Assembly (NCBI GenBank): GCA_030068075.1 | Contig: CM057842.1 | Location: 40,758,659-40,822,658, forward strand | Source of the DNA: Paguma larvata | Taxonomy: Eukaryota > Chordata > Mammalia > Carnivora > Viverridae | Direction of reading: 5' to 3' | Length of the DNA: 64,000 nt | Shown: positions 11,919 through 23,336 of the stretch, one piece after another | Layout: the number at the start of each line of letters is the position of its first letter | Position numbering within the stretch: the stretch's first letter is position 1 | Made by a program: the position numbers and the translations under genes | The notes under the pieces: generated by a model | What the model was told of the DNA's origin: nothing | Databases searched by the model: none | What the model saw: only the letters and a program-made list of their open reading frames with translations

Positions 11919-14695
11919 TGTGTTGCAAAAAAGCGTGGTTTCTCAGCTACTTCCGCAGCTCATGACTGAAACCCTTGTTCTAATTCAAGGAATAAATAAA
12001 GAGTTCTTCAAAATTATAATAATGAATACTTTATTCATCTTCTCTGTGGAAATCAGCCCAGGAAGCAAATTAAAATTTATTATAAGACTATCCAAAACAG
12101 AATGATTTTTGTGTTTTAACTGCTATGTAATTGAGCCCACCTTCTATAATTTTAACTTTCTAGACATTTTCTCAAGGGATGGTTTTTCTTATAGCCCTTA
12201 GGAGATTCCACTGAAATCATTTACTAGATATTGAAGTTCCTTCCGCAATCCCCACTGTGCTAAGTGGCAACGATTCTGGAAGCTGTCATGTTTGGAAAAT
12301 ACCATGATGCCATGAGTTAATTTCATACCTGTCATGAGATCTTTGCATGAGATCCCAGGGGGCCTTTTCAGTGTGTCACAGTTCTGCAAGCCATTCGTTA
12401 GTTCCTTTCAAAGCAATGACCCATGGCCAAGAGATCTTGTCGCAACACATGGTGACACCTGTCACCAGGTTTTGTGATTGGCATAAAATTAACCTGTTTT
12501 CCTTTTAGATTTACTGCTCTTTTATAATATCTGTAAAAAGGATAAGAAGAAATTGTATTCAAAAGCCATTTACTGTCACTTTCAAGAAGGGTAATGGTAG
12601 ATTTGGGATGCTGGACCTAGTGACTGGAACTATTTTCTCGTAGAAGTACGTATACAGTTATTCAATAAAGGTAATGTTTTATGAAGTTCTGAATAGTAGT
12701 CTGAAAATTTCAGACAGGAGTAGTGTTTCAGTATTTGAACTCTATGAGGGATTGGAACAAAGTAGGAAATGACATTATTTTGAATCTTGCTATAGAAGAA
12801 AAATCCAGGGAGCTTCTGTTTCAGATATGAATTTGCCCTTAGCTTTCAAATGGTTTCAAGCAACTTGAGATTCCTCTGATTTCTTTCTATATTTCTTATG
12901 TCCAGATTTTAATAATAATATTATGGAGACATGCATAAAATGGACCTATAGAATAACAACATTAAGAGTTATGACAGATATCCAAGAAAAATAGATTAAT
13001 GGTGTTTAGCATTTAGATCCTTAGCAGTTTGATCAGTTACTTTTAAGGATAAGGACACAAAAGGACAGCTAGCCACTTATCTCTGCCTTTCCACCTTACT
13101 GAAGCGGTATAATTATTTTGATCAAATTATTTTTCGGTGGAGAAAGTATCTGGTTCCGTGTGTTCCCATAATATTTTTTTCTCTTCCTACAAATCTTTAA
13201 CTTCTTAAAATGGGTAACTGTTGTCTTTCCTTCTTCTTGATTAATTTAAGTGCTTCTTAGATTCTGTGAGTTTTAATATCTAAATACAGTAAGAACAAAG
13301 ATGAATTTAGCCATTTCTTTTCTTTCTTCTCTCTACCAATTCTCAGGACTAAATGGTGGTGATCTCCAATCCATACCGCTTGCTCTGTATTTCAGAGTGA
13401 TCAGTTTTTCCTGGCGTTTCTTAAATGGTCTTTATTATTCAGTGAATTCCCTTTGAAAGTATAAACATTAGTCCTTGTTGTATGGCCTTAGAAATGGATG
13501 GCTGCTGTTCTCAAAGGAGAGTGGCCTTGGGATGATTGAAAATGCAGAGCAAAGAGCTCAACTAAAACAGTGAGATCCAGGGAAGATGGTGCTGGAGACG
13601 GAGAGAAGAGGACAGCAATTGTGAAATAATCTGAAGTAGGGATTGGGGATGTAAAGCCTGCTTAGACGTGATTAATAGATGCCGTAAAAATGAAATGCTG
13701 AGCCAAGGGAAAAAAATACACTTGAAAAGTCCCTTGAAAATGTGTTAATGCCTTTACTTGGCAAGCATTTTTTTTTATAGTGAGTATAACACCATTGCAT
13801 GAAAATACAGATTTTTTTCCACATTATCTAGTGTTTCTTTTTGCGGGGGTGCTGATTATGGTTATGTCGGAATAAAATCAGGTTCCTACTAGACAAAAAG
13901 AAAACAAAACAAAACAAAATGTCTATACGGATACTGCATTGGTCTTAAGGCATATCTTTGCCAAGTCAGGATCAAGATAAAATGTAAAAATAAAATACAT
14001 GTTTAAAAATGTTACTGGCAAACTAAAGGTATTTATTTTAAAGCCAGCAACAGTGATGGCAATTTGTACCTAAAACAATGAGAGATTTTTGCAGGTAGTT
14101 GAAATAAATACCTTTTCAATTTTGGCGTGGCTGGTATCTAAACCATTATCCAACAAAATGTGTCAAGAAAATTGAGAATCATTCCTTTTAAAAACAAAAA
14201 CAATTTTTGGCAATTAATTTTATTATTAAGAGCAAACTGAGAATCTATAAAATAATTTAGATAGCATTAAAATGCTGAAACATTTTTATTACTGGTAAAG
14301 CTGATTTGTAATTGCTTTTGATATTTTCACGACCTGCGAATGAGATCTTGGAAAGACACCTGAAGGCAAGTGTTTCAGAAGGGGCAGAAGGGTAAAGAGT
14401 CAGGAGGTGCCACCACCACAAACCATCACTTTGACAACAATCAAGAAAATCACTTTTTTACATGAGGAGTCAGTGCAGGGTCAAGAGATGACCTGGAAGT
14501 TATGTTTGTGGTTGATGTTTAGTTTAATAAACACCCTTGTTTTCTGAGCACTAGAATGGATATCTCTCCTCCCTGGTTTCATGAGTTCTATGAGCGGTAT
14601 TAGCAAGTGATCCTGTTAATAAACACACACATACACACCCCCACACTAAAATTATCGGCTAGAGAATTTTCCAAATAACACTGTCACCACCTAAC
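11919..14695. other. Long repeat-poor interval
   Basis: About 2.8 kb of AT-rich sequence with no repeat I can name. It could contain conserved non-coding sequence, but I cannot test conservation. Confidence 0.35.
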
Positions 14696-14697
14696 CC

Positions 14698-14921
14698 GGG
14701 TGTTCTCAGCTGGATTGCTCTTGTGCCCCTCTCTCCCAAGGAACACCTGACAATGTATAGAGATATTTTTGACTGTCATGACTTGGAGGAAGGGGTGCCA
14801 CTGGCCTCTCCTGGATAGAGGTCAATACTTCTTCTAAAAATCCTATGAGGCACAGAGTATCTCTCACAATAAAAATTTATTCGTTCTAAAATTTGAATAA
14901 TGTTCGTCTTGAGAAACCCTG
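14698..14921 (+). repeat. MER5A-type hAT-Charlie element
   Basis: 'gtgttctcagctgg', 'acctgacaatgtatagagat', 'tttttgactgtcatgac', 'gggtgccactggcctctcc', 'atcctatgaggcacaga' and the end 'ttgagaaaccctg' track the MER5A consensus. It is a short non-autonomous element with no transposase. Confidence 0.88.
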
Positions 14922-15614
14922 CAACCATTTCAGGTAACTTAAATCTCCATAGTAATTTTTCAGCATTTCAGAATTATTATTTTTTTCTACCTCTGCACCC
15001 CAGGAAATTGCCTAGGAGATTTGGATGAATCAAGAATGTAGTAGAAAGGGGACTCCTATATAAGTGTTTGCTAAGCTTGTAGTTCTTTGCTTGACTTCAG
15101 GACAATGCTTTCCATTAGTGTTTAATGTCAAAGTCACCCAGTTATGGCCACATAACTTGTAAATTAGGATGCTGGTAAAATTGGGATCAAGCTGGGTCTC
15201 CTGGGCTACCGGGACCCTGGAACCCTACCTTTCTTATTGTCCTCCTCAGGTCTTGCTCCTGCTGCTGGGCCTCGCTGGGTCTTGACCACATCATCTACCC
15301 ACCTCATCAGTAGAGTCCTGTGATGGTTAATTTTATGTGTCAACTTCTCTGGGCCACTGTGCCCAGATATTTTGTCAATCATTATTCCACATGTTTCTGT
15401 GAAGGCATTTTTTGGATGAGGATAACCTTTATATCCCTGGACTTTGAATACAGCAGATCACCCTGTGTGATGTGGGTGGGCCCCATCCTGTCAGCTGAGG
15501 GCCCAAATAACACAGTCTGACGTCTCCAGAGGAAGAAAAAAATATTCCAGCAGCCTTTGGAATCAGATTTTCATTCTTCACTGATTCTCCAGCCTGCTAG
15601 TCTACCCTGCAGAT

Positions 15615-15671
15615 TTTTTTGCTTGTTTTTTTTTGTTTGTTTGTTTGTTTTTTTGTTTTGTTTTGTTTTGT

Positions 15672-15706
<35 letters not shown>

Positions 15707-15736
15707 CCAAGCAGGAGAGAGAGAGAATATTTAAAA
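15615..15736 (-). repeat. Truncated SINEC 3' end, antisense
   Basis: A T/GT-rich stretch and a GA run typical of the reversed SINE tail and CT tract, without the head. It abuts the full SINE at 15737-16010. Confidence 0.7.
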
Positions 15737-16010
15737 CCTATTTTTTTTAATGTTTAATTTTGAGAGGGAGAGAGAGAGAGAGAGCACAAGCACATGCCCG
15801 AGTAGGGGGAGGGAGGCAGAGAGAGAGAGAGAGAGACACAGAGTGTGAGTGGAGGAGGGGCAGAGAATGAGGGAGACACAGAATCTGAAGCAGGTTTCAG
15901 GCTCTGAGCTGTCAGCACAGAGCCCGACATGGGGCTCAAACCCATGAACCGCGAGATCATGACCTGAGCCGAAGTCGGACACTCAACCCACTGAGCCCCC
16001 CCAGGTGCCC
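15737..16010 (-). repeat. SINEC, antisense
   Basis: Poly-T, GA-rich block, then the reversed body ending 'ccccaggtgcccc'. The pair is bounded by an exact 13-bp TSD 'ctaccctgcagat' at 15602-15614 and 16011-16023. Confidence 0.95.
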
Positions 16011-16076
16011 CTACCCTGCAGATCTGGGATTTAATAAGTCTCCACAATTGTGTGTGGTAATTCCTTAAAAGCAATC

Positions 16077-16077
<1 letters not shown>

Positions 16078-16128
<51 letters not shown>

Positions 16129-16205
16129 CGTGTATGTGTGTACGCGTGCACGTGCGTGTCTGTATTTATATACAGATAGATACAGATGCACGCACACACA
16201 CACCC
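16078..16205 (+). repeat. (GT)n tract with a facing AC tract
   Basis: About 22 GT units are followed by imperfect GT/GC alternation, then 'ctgtatttatatacag' and 'cacgcacacacacacc'. The two halves are imperfectly complementary. Confidence 0.93.
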
Positions 16206-16324
16206 TGGTGTTAATGTGGGGAATTCTTACTAGTAAAGGTCTGTTTCATCTTGGTGCAGTGGCCCTGTGGCTTTTATATTCAGCAGTTCCTATACCCTCC
16301 CACAGAAGGCCGTAGGAAGTTCTG

Positions 16325-17541
16325 GACCTCTCCAAGTCTTCCATTTCTTTGTTGATCTTCTGCCTAGTTGTTCTATCTGTTACTGAAAATGAGTTATTGG
16401 TCTTCAGCTCTTAATATTGAATTGCCTATCTCTTCCTTCAGTTTGGTCAGTTTTTGTCTTGTGTATTTGGACAATATGTTTTTAGGTAAATTTATGTTTG
16501 TCATATCTTCCTGACTGACTTTTTATCATTACAAAATGTCCCTTGTTATCCCTAGTACCATTTTTTTTAAGTCTCTTTTGTCTAATGGTAGTATAACCAT
16601 CCTATATTTGGTTATTTTTTCCAAGTACTCATTTTTTCCCCCATCCTTTTACTTTCATCCTATAAACATCTTTGTATCTGAAGTTTTTCACTTATAGACA
16701 ACATATAGTTGGGTCATTTCATTTAAACTATTCTGGCAATCTCTTTTTAATTAAAATATTAAATCATTTTATGTTTAATATAATTATTGATGTAATAGAA
16801 TTGACATCTATTATTTCACTATTTTTCCTGTATGCTTATATATTTTTTCTATTCCTCTATTTTTATTTTCTTTCACTTTAAATAAATATTTTTCTAGTGT
16901 ATCATTTTATATCCCTTGTTTCTTTTTCTGTATTTAAAAAAGTATTTTCTTAGAGGCTGCCCTAGGATTACAGTTGGTATCTTACCTAAACCAATCTAGT
17001 TCATAGAAATCTTAAGTTACTTGAATGATATGTAGAAACTTTGTTCCAATATAGCCCTCTTATCTCCTCTGTCTTTTGTGCTTTTATTGTTATATAAATT
17101 ACATCCTTATGCCATTATCTTTTTTAAATTTTTTTCTACAGTTTTTTAAAGTAGGCTTCATGCCTAATGTGGGGCTTCAATTTATGACCTTGAGACTGAG
17201 AGTTGCATGCTCTACCAACTGAGCAAGCCAGGTGCCCCCTCCCATTATCTTCTAATCATATAGAAGAGAGTTACCAGTACACATAATGTCTTTTATATTT
17301 TGTTTACTGGTGGTCTTTATTTTTGGGTATGTAGATTGCAGGTTAATATCTAGTGTCCTCGCATTTCAGCTTGACGGATTTTCTTTGATGTTTCTTGTAG
17401 GGCAGGAATTCTAGACAACAAATTCTCTTAGTTTTTGCTTTGTTGGAAATGTATGAATTTCTCCTTAATTTTTAAAGGATAATTTTATTGTATATAGAAT
17501 TCTTGGCTGACCATTAGCACTTTGAGTAAGTCATTCCACTG
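16325..17541 (-). repeat. Old L1 fragment, antisense (ORF1 end to ORF2 start)
   Basis: On the + strand it matches reversed L1: 'cttttgtctaatggtagtat', 'tagacaacatatagttggg', 'tttcttgtagggcagg', 'atatagaattcttggctga' and 'agcactttgagtaagtcatt'. It is broken by a SINE near 17121-17239 and ends exactly where the U6-like sequence begins. Confidence 0.82.
17121..17239 (-). repeat. Short older-type SINEC, antisense
   Basis: Includes 'taatgtggggcttcaattta', 'ctctaccaactgagcaagc' and 'caggtgcccc', and lacks the GA-rich block. The TSD 'ccattatctt' is at about 17112 and 17241. It is inserted in the L1 fragment. Confidence 0.88.
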
Positions 17542-17649
17542 AAAAATATGGAATACTTTATGAATTTGTATGTCGTCCGTATACAAAGGCCATGGCAATG
17601 TTCTTTGTATCATTCCACTTTTTAGTACTTGTGCTGGTAAAGCAAGCCC
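17542..17649 (-). pseudogene. U6 snRNA pseudogene
   Basis: The minus strand reads as a degenerate near full-length U6: 'gctttaccagcac' (U6 5' hairpin region), 'tactaaaaagtggaatgata', 'gaacattgccatggcc', 'gacatacaaattcataaagt' and 'attccatattttt' at the 3' end. Real U6 has GAAGATTAGCATGGCCCC and ACACGCAAATTCGTGAAGCG at those points, so substitutions are spread throughout, including the catalytic ACAGAGA region (here ACAAAGA). No U6 promoter elements are evident. Probably retroposed and non-functional. Confidence 0.9.
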
Positions 17650-17741
17650 TTCACATGCCTCCTTACGACAATAGAAATGAGGAAAACATGAAGGAAGCAA
17701 CCTCTTTCTCTATTTTTCTAAATTTTTAAAATTAAATTTAG

Positions 17742-17965
17742 TTTTATTTTATTAATTTTTTAACGTTTATTTATTTTTGAGAGACTGAGAGAGACGGAGC
17801 ATGAGCAGGGCAGGGGCAGAGAGAGAGGAAGACACAGAATCTGAAGCAGGCTCCAGGCTCTGAGCTGTCAGCCCAGAGTCTGGTGCGGGGCTCAAACGCA
17901 TGAACCATGAGATCATGACCTGAGCCAAAGTCAAACATTTAAGTGACTAAGCCACCCAGGCACTC
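17742..17965 (-). repeat. SINEC, antisense
   Basis: 'ttaacgtttatttatttttg' through 'agccacccaggcac'. The flanks share an ATTTTATTTTA-like sequence, a plausible TSD. Confidence 0.92.
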
Positions 17966-17975
17966 ATATTATTTT

Positions 17976-18138
17976 ATTTTAAAGATAGCACATGAGCAGG
18001 ACAGAGGGAGAGAGAAAGAGAGACTGAGAATCTTTACCAGTTTGCATGGTCACGGTAAGCTCTGTCCCACGACTTGGGATCATGACGGGAGCCAAATCAA
18101 GAGTGGATCCTCAACCCACTGAGCCACCCAGGTGCCCC
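17976..18138 (-). repeat. SINEC, partial, antisense
   Basis: A GA-rich block, then 'gggatcatgacgggagcc' and 'gagccacccaggtgcccc'. It is more diverged than its left neighbour and lacks the tail. Confidence 0.85.
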
Positions 18139-18515
18139 TGTCCTTCTCTTAATATAATTCCTGCCTTTGCTACTTCTCACCTGTTTCATGGAATGCCCTA
18201 TGTAGAATGCAGCACCTCTCAAAGAAACAGTGATCTCAGGGTTAAGTCCCACTATCTGGGCGTCTGATTGTTCTCTAACAACCTCTACTCAAACTCTTTC
18301 TTTTGATTTTAGTTTTCTACTTCCTCACATACTACAGAACCATTCCTGTCACATAATTAATACATCACTCACTTGACTCAGTGATTTTCATTTATGAGAA
18401 AGAGACACATGCCTTTCATTTGGAGGAAAATATTATTCATTTCATAGAACACTTAAATGAGAACTAATCATCAGTGTTTAGTTAAGTAGAACTTAAGCAT
18501 GTATTGTGAACCCAT

Positions 18516-18549
18516 TATCTTAGGCTTTTGGCTAAGATCAAGTGTAATG
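18516..18549 (+). pseudogene. U2 snRNA 5' fragment
   Basis: 22 consecutive bases at 18525-18546 ('cttttggctaagatcaagtg' and two more) equal the universally conserved U2 5' region, which includes part of the branch-site recognition area; a few more bases match on the left. The rest of U2 is absent. It is a truncated relic, not a functional gene. Confidence 0.75.
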
Positions 18550-18665
18550 GGTACATATTATGTTCCTGGTACTTTGCAAGGTCGTGGGGATACATTAGGG
18601 AAATATCATTTCCTGTCCTGTTGGGGCTCACCAACTTTGGAAAGAACCAGAGGGGGAAGAAAAGA
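18550..18665 (-). repeat. L2 3' fragment, antisense
   Basis: 'ttcctggtactttgcaagg', 'tggggatacattaggg' and 'tgtcctgttggggctcac' match the reversed L2 terminus (size, 'ggggatac' and 'gagctcac' landmarks). Confidence 0.6.
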
Positions 18666-18739
18666 ACAAATACTACACAAAAGATATCACTGACAAGAAT
18701 TTTGTGGATCAAGCACGAAGTTGTGAGGGAATGACAGTG

Positions 18740-19690
18740 ATTACATGGGATTAGTTAACTACGGAGGACTCTGAGGTGACATTTAGTATACGTGCTGCCA
18801 GAGCGAACAGTCTGAGGTGGCATTTAATGTGAGCTCTGAGTAGTAAGAGGACATCAAAGCAAAGATATGAATGAATTAATGTTGACTTATTTCTTAGGTC
18901 ACACGAAGTTTATTAGGATTGTGAAGAAATGAGGATTTTCTGACTTACCGATGTACTTATCTACCTGTAGGTGTGAACCACACAGAAGTATTTGTGTGGA
19001 AATCATTAGGAACTCTTCCAAACTAATTGCAAAGCCTGGCTGATTTTATAACAAGAGTATATAGTCCTACCAAGGTAATGCGAGTCACTGCTATGACGAT
19101 ACCATGAAAAGTGGACCATTAAAAAACCGAATGTGAGATATGCAGACCTTTAAATATCCCATGTGTCAGGGACTAAGAATTATTAAAGCAACCCAACAAG
19201 TAGAATTTCTACCTTCGTAACGCTGTGTATCAATGAGGAGATAGCAATGAGCAGAGAAAGCTGCTCAAAGGAAAATCCTCCCCTGATTGAAACAAGGAAG
19301 AGAAATAATGTTTGCCTTAAGGAATGGCTTGTCTTTCTAACTTTAGTAGGCCCAAAGACATTACTCTGACCCTTCTAATTTGTCTGGAAGTTTGAATTGG
19401 ATTGAGATTCCCATTTTAAGGTGGGCATAACAATGAGTGGATAATCTGATTCATATTATGGATACTTATATGCAGCTGCAGTAGCAGTAAAAAAAAAAAA
19501 ACTATTAACTTCTGAGTATGTAGATTTATTTATAATTTCATCAGTAGTGGATGAAAAAATTAAATGTAAAATGTTGCAGGAGGTATACCGTCATTCTTTT
19601 ATCAGCCACAGTTTGATTTTTATGCTCATGAATGTTTTTTCTTTAAACAGAAATCCTAAGTAAACCACTTGGCTTATACTTACACTTTGA
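18740..19690. other. Interval without recognised features
   Basis: Unique-looking AT-rich sequence with an A12 run near 19489. Nothing recognised. Confidence 0.4.
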
Positions 19691-19703
19691 AGGCAGTCTG
19701 CCT

Positions 19704-19965
19704 GGAGCATCTGGGTGCCTCAGTCACTTGAGCTTCCACCTCTTGATTTCAGCTCAGGGCATGATCTCACGGGTTCTGAGGTCAAGTCCCAAGTCATGTT
19801 CCACACTTACAGCACAGAGCTTGCTCGGGATTCTCTCCCTCCCTCTCTCTCTCTCTCTCTGTCATTCCACCCCACTGTCTCTGTGTCTCTCTCTCTGTCT
19901 CTCTGTCTCTCTCTCTCTCTCTCCCCCTCTCTCCCTCAAAATTAATAAACATTTAGAAAAATTTC
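19704..19965 (+). repeat. SINEC, sense, diverged
   Basis: Head 'gagcatctgggtgcctcag', then 'ctcagggcatgatctcac', a long CT tract and AATTAATAAACATTTAGAAA. An older copy. Confidence 0.88.
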
Positions 19966-20237
19966 AGGCAAATTTACCAACTGGAAGTAAAAGGCTGTTT
20001 GCAAGCATGACTGAAATATTAATTAGAATAAAGGTCCCATTATCAGTTCTTCACCTCTTAGACTAGATGCCGGATCAAGTCAAAACCACAGCTGCGAGTC
20101 ATGCACCTTGATGAGAGGCAGAATTTTATAAAGGGAAGAGATGAATTACAAAAACAGGTAATTGTCATTTGATTAAGACATTATTGCTGAGTGACTTGGG
20201 CATTTCAGTGAACTTTGAAGAGATCCCACTATTTTTG

Positions 20238-20462
20238 TGTTGTTTTTTGTTTGTTTGTTTGCTTGCTTGTTTATTTTAGAGAGAGAGGGAAAGAGACAGA
20301 GCATGAACTGGGTAGGGACAGAGAGAGAGGGAGACAGAGGATCCGAAGCAGGCTCTGTGCTGGCAGCAGACAACCCTGATGCACTGATGAGGGACTCAAA
20401 CTCACAAACTGTGAAATGGTGACCTGAGCTGAATTTGGACACTTAACAGACTCAGGCGCCCC
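20238..20462 (-). repeat. SINEC, antisense
   Basis: A TTTG/TTGC-rich tail, 'ttattttagagagagaggg' and the end 'ctcaggcgcccc'. The flanks share 'tcccac' (20224 and 20463). Confidence 0.9.
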
Positions 20463-20689
20463 TCCCACACCATTTTCTCTACAAATATCATTGGCCTTTA
20501 AGGAGTAGTGTCACCAGAGAAGCCAAAGTATACTTATACTGCACTTAAATAATCGAGTACAAAATTGAATACAGTCAGGTGAATACAGGGAGCCAGAGAA
20601 GATGATCCTTTCACTTCTTTGCTTAACTTTCCTTTCACACACGGTAGTTGAAAATCGCCCTCTCAGAGGTCCAGCTGTGCCCTGGAGTG

Positions 20690-20880
20690 CAAGCCCGACT
20701 CCCCCACAGTAATTGTGGACAAGTTATTTTGACTCGACTTTGGTGTATTCGGCTGTAAGATGTGGAGGAAAGCCTGTTCTTCTCCAGTTGTTGTGAGGAT
20801 TAACTGTGGCATTGTATGTTACCGACATGATACACAGCCACTGCCTGAAAAATATAGCTTGATTATTAGCAATGTTTATT
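20690..20880 (+). repeat. MIR
   Basis: 'caagttattttgactcgac', 'ggctgtaagatgtggaggaa' and 'gttgttgtgaggattaactg' follow the MIR 3' half. Confidence 0.75.
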
Positions 20881-21204
20881 TCCTCCAGGAGGGGCTTGAA
20901 AACAGGTACAGCCACAGAAACGCCCGATTTTGCCTTGCTTCCGTGGTCACTAATTATGAACACAGTGCACCCTTGCACTGATGCTTGAGGCAGGAAAGGG
21001 GAGCCCTTGGAGTGAAAGGGAGCAGCCTCTTGCGTCCTGTGATGCTGTCATTCGGTTTTCCCTGTTATGATTCTCTCTGACAGTTTTTCCCTCCCACTTT
21101 CGTAACCAAACACAATTAGAATAAACAACAAAATTCACAGTGAAGATACTTCATAGAGTTCATCACCCCCTTTTTCATAATTCTTCTTCTAAATTAGATA
21201 TTGC

Positions 21205-21455
21205 CATCTAAGGAAGGCCTTCCCAAGTCCCCTGAGAGAGCCATGCATGCCCGATGCTGGAGTATAGCACTCGGTTTGTCTCCTGCTTGGCACTTACCAC
21301 ACCCTTTTTTTTTTTTTTTTTGTCTTTCTTTCCCATCATTGAAATGCCAATTCCAGTAGGTCATTGACCAAGTCTGTCTTGCGCATCCCTCTCCCTGGAT
21401 GCTAGCGCTATGCCAGGCTCCTATTGGCCCTCGCCGTACAGTAAATGCTGATGAT
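21205..21455 (+). repeat. L2 3' end
   Basis: 'aaggccttcccaagtccc', 'ttggcacttaccacaccc' and 'tacagtaaatgctgatg' follow L2. An internal T18 run lies at about 21305-21322. Confidence 0.6.
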
Positions 21456-21459
21456 CTTA

Positions 21460-22595
21460 TCTTTTTCTTCAATCCATAATTCTCACCTGGCAGGTTTCCA
21501 TCTTGGATGGTCTTCTCATTGTCTCTACTATGTACTTGTGCAAGGTACTAAAACCATGCACTAAAGTAATGGAAATGGGCTTTGGAGGAGAGGAGGGAGT
21601 CATCTCTTTGCGATCATAGAAGCAGTTGTAAAACTTCATCTACAGAGGTTAGAAGTGCCAGTCTTTGATTTGCTAGAATTAACCCTTTAGATTACAACAC
21701 ATGAAACTAATGAGATTTAATAAGATTCTTTACTGGTGTCCATTAGCTAGCTTTTATTAACTTGAATTCTGACCGAATTATCTCCTTCTCAGTATACAGG
21801 AGAAAACAAACTAAATTAAGGTGGGTAAGTCAATATATTTAATAGAATTTAGTATATTTTCCACCAGAAAGTTGGTTACTGCTTCAAGATTTAACCTTCT
21901 TTTTCCGTTAGATGGTGACAGATTATCTAGTATGTCCTCTCTCTAAGTCCAGTCATCGTGTTAGATTCCTGCAAATTTTAGGTTCCAAGCACATGTAGAA
22001 TTTACATACACAATTTACATACACATATACAGTTTGTGATATAGCCATAAGGTAATTAGCATTTGGTTACAATTTGCTGCTAATGAGGTCAAGGGTACAG
22101 ATTTACTGTTCCTCTGAGTCTCTATTTTGGCCCATTTCCATTTCTGCAGATTTTACCCTGACCCCTGGGCTGCTGTTTCACAAATGCTGTTTGTCACGGA
22201 GGGGGTCACGTAGGAGGATGCGAGCGGCTCCCTGTCGACCCCGCATCTCTACTGGTCAAGGCTCCCGGCATTTCCTGACAAATGGCGTGTGTGTGGCGTG
22301 TTTTATCTTTGTTTTCTCTTTATGTCAGGTGTCATCCACAGGGATGGGCAGTAAAAGTTTTTTAAATCAACAGGATCCGGAACATCATTTTTGTATAGAG
22401 AAAGCAGCTTACTCTTCAATATAGCTCAACAAGCTTGATGGTGAAACTTTAAAGAGTATTTAATAGTTATGTTTCTGATATTGCATCCTTTTGAAAACCT
22501 TTAATCAAGATATCTTCCATCAGAAAACAGATCAAATGACATAGTGAAGCGTGATTTAGGGGAAAATGTGTGAATTAGAACCCTAGGATTCAAGC
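21460..22595. other. Interval without recognised features
   Basis: Mixed composition, including a GC-richer patch at 22180-22280. A 116-codon open frame at 22074-22424 matches no family I know and is probably chance. Confidence 0.35.
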
Positions 22596-22599
22596 AAAA

Positions 22600-23336
22600 A
22601 AAAATAGATGGATAGATAGATAGATAGATGGATAGACAGATGGATGGATGGATAGATGGATGAATAGATAGATGGATAGATAGATAGATAGATGGATAGA
22701 CAGATGGATGGATGGATAGATGGATGAATAGATAGATGGATAGACAGATGGATGGATGGATAGATGGATGAATAGATAGATGGATAGATAGATAGATAGA
22801 TGGATAGACAGATGGATGGATGGATAGATGGATGAATAGATAGATGGATAGATAGATAGATAGATGGATAGACAGATGGATGGATGGATAGATGGATGAA
22901 TAGATAGATGGATAGACAGATGGATGGATGGATAGATGGATGAATAGATAGATGGATAGACAGATGGATGGATGGATAGATGGATGAATAGATAGATGGA
23001 TAGATAGATAGATAGATGGATAGACAGATGGATGGATGGATAGATGGATGAATAGATAGATGGATAGACAGATGGATGGATGGATAGATGGATGAATAGA
23101 TAGATGGATAGATAGATAGATAGATGGATAGACAGATGGATGGATGGATAGATGGATGAATAGATAGATGGATAGATAGATAGATAGATGGATAGACAGA
23201 TGGATGGATGGATAGATGGATGAATAGATAGATGGATAGACAGATGGATGGATGGATAGATGGATGAATAGATAGATGGATAGACAGATAGATGGATGGA
23301 TAGATGGATGGATAGACAGATGGATGGAATAGATAG
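22600..23336 (+). repeat. Hierarchical GATA/GATG/GACA/AATA satellite array
   Basis: Built of tetramers GATA, GATG, GACA and AATA. From 22631 it resolves into 12 units, each opening GATAGACA: short units (S) of 44 bp and long units (L) of 64 bp, which carry an extra GATA x4 plus GATG. The order is L S L L S S, repeated exactly twice (22631-22954 and 22955-23278, 324 bp each), followed by a degenerate tail. Both copies read in the same frame, so the minus strand has a stop-free 280-codon frame that I regard as non-coding. Confidence 0.97.

Larger units (their letters stand above)
15318..16080 (+). repeat. Ancient dispersed repeat, LTR-like, split by SINEs
   Basis: Starts 'tgatggttaattttatgtgt' and includes 'tttgtcaatcattattcc', 'gtgggtgggccccatcctgt' and 'tctccagcctgctagtctac'. 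It resumes after the SINE block with 'ccacaattgtgtgtgg' and 'aattccttaaaa'. This is a common mammal-wide element, but I am unsure of its family name. Confidence 0.65.

Noticed and set aside
15754..16203. 149-codon minus-strand open frame
   Set aside because: It spans a CA microsatellite and an antisense SINE. Serine/leucine-rich SINE frames of this type recur across the window (for example 44079-44555, 33624-33995).
22600..23336. Regularly spaced repeats suggesting a CRISPR array
   Set aside because: The units are low-complexity tetramers without unique spacers, in a mammalian genome.
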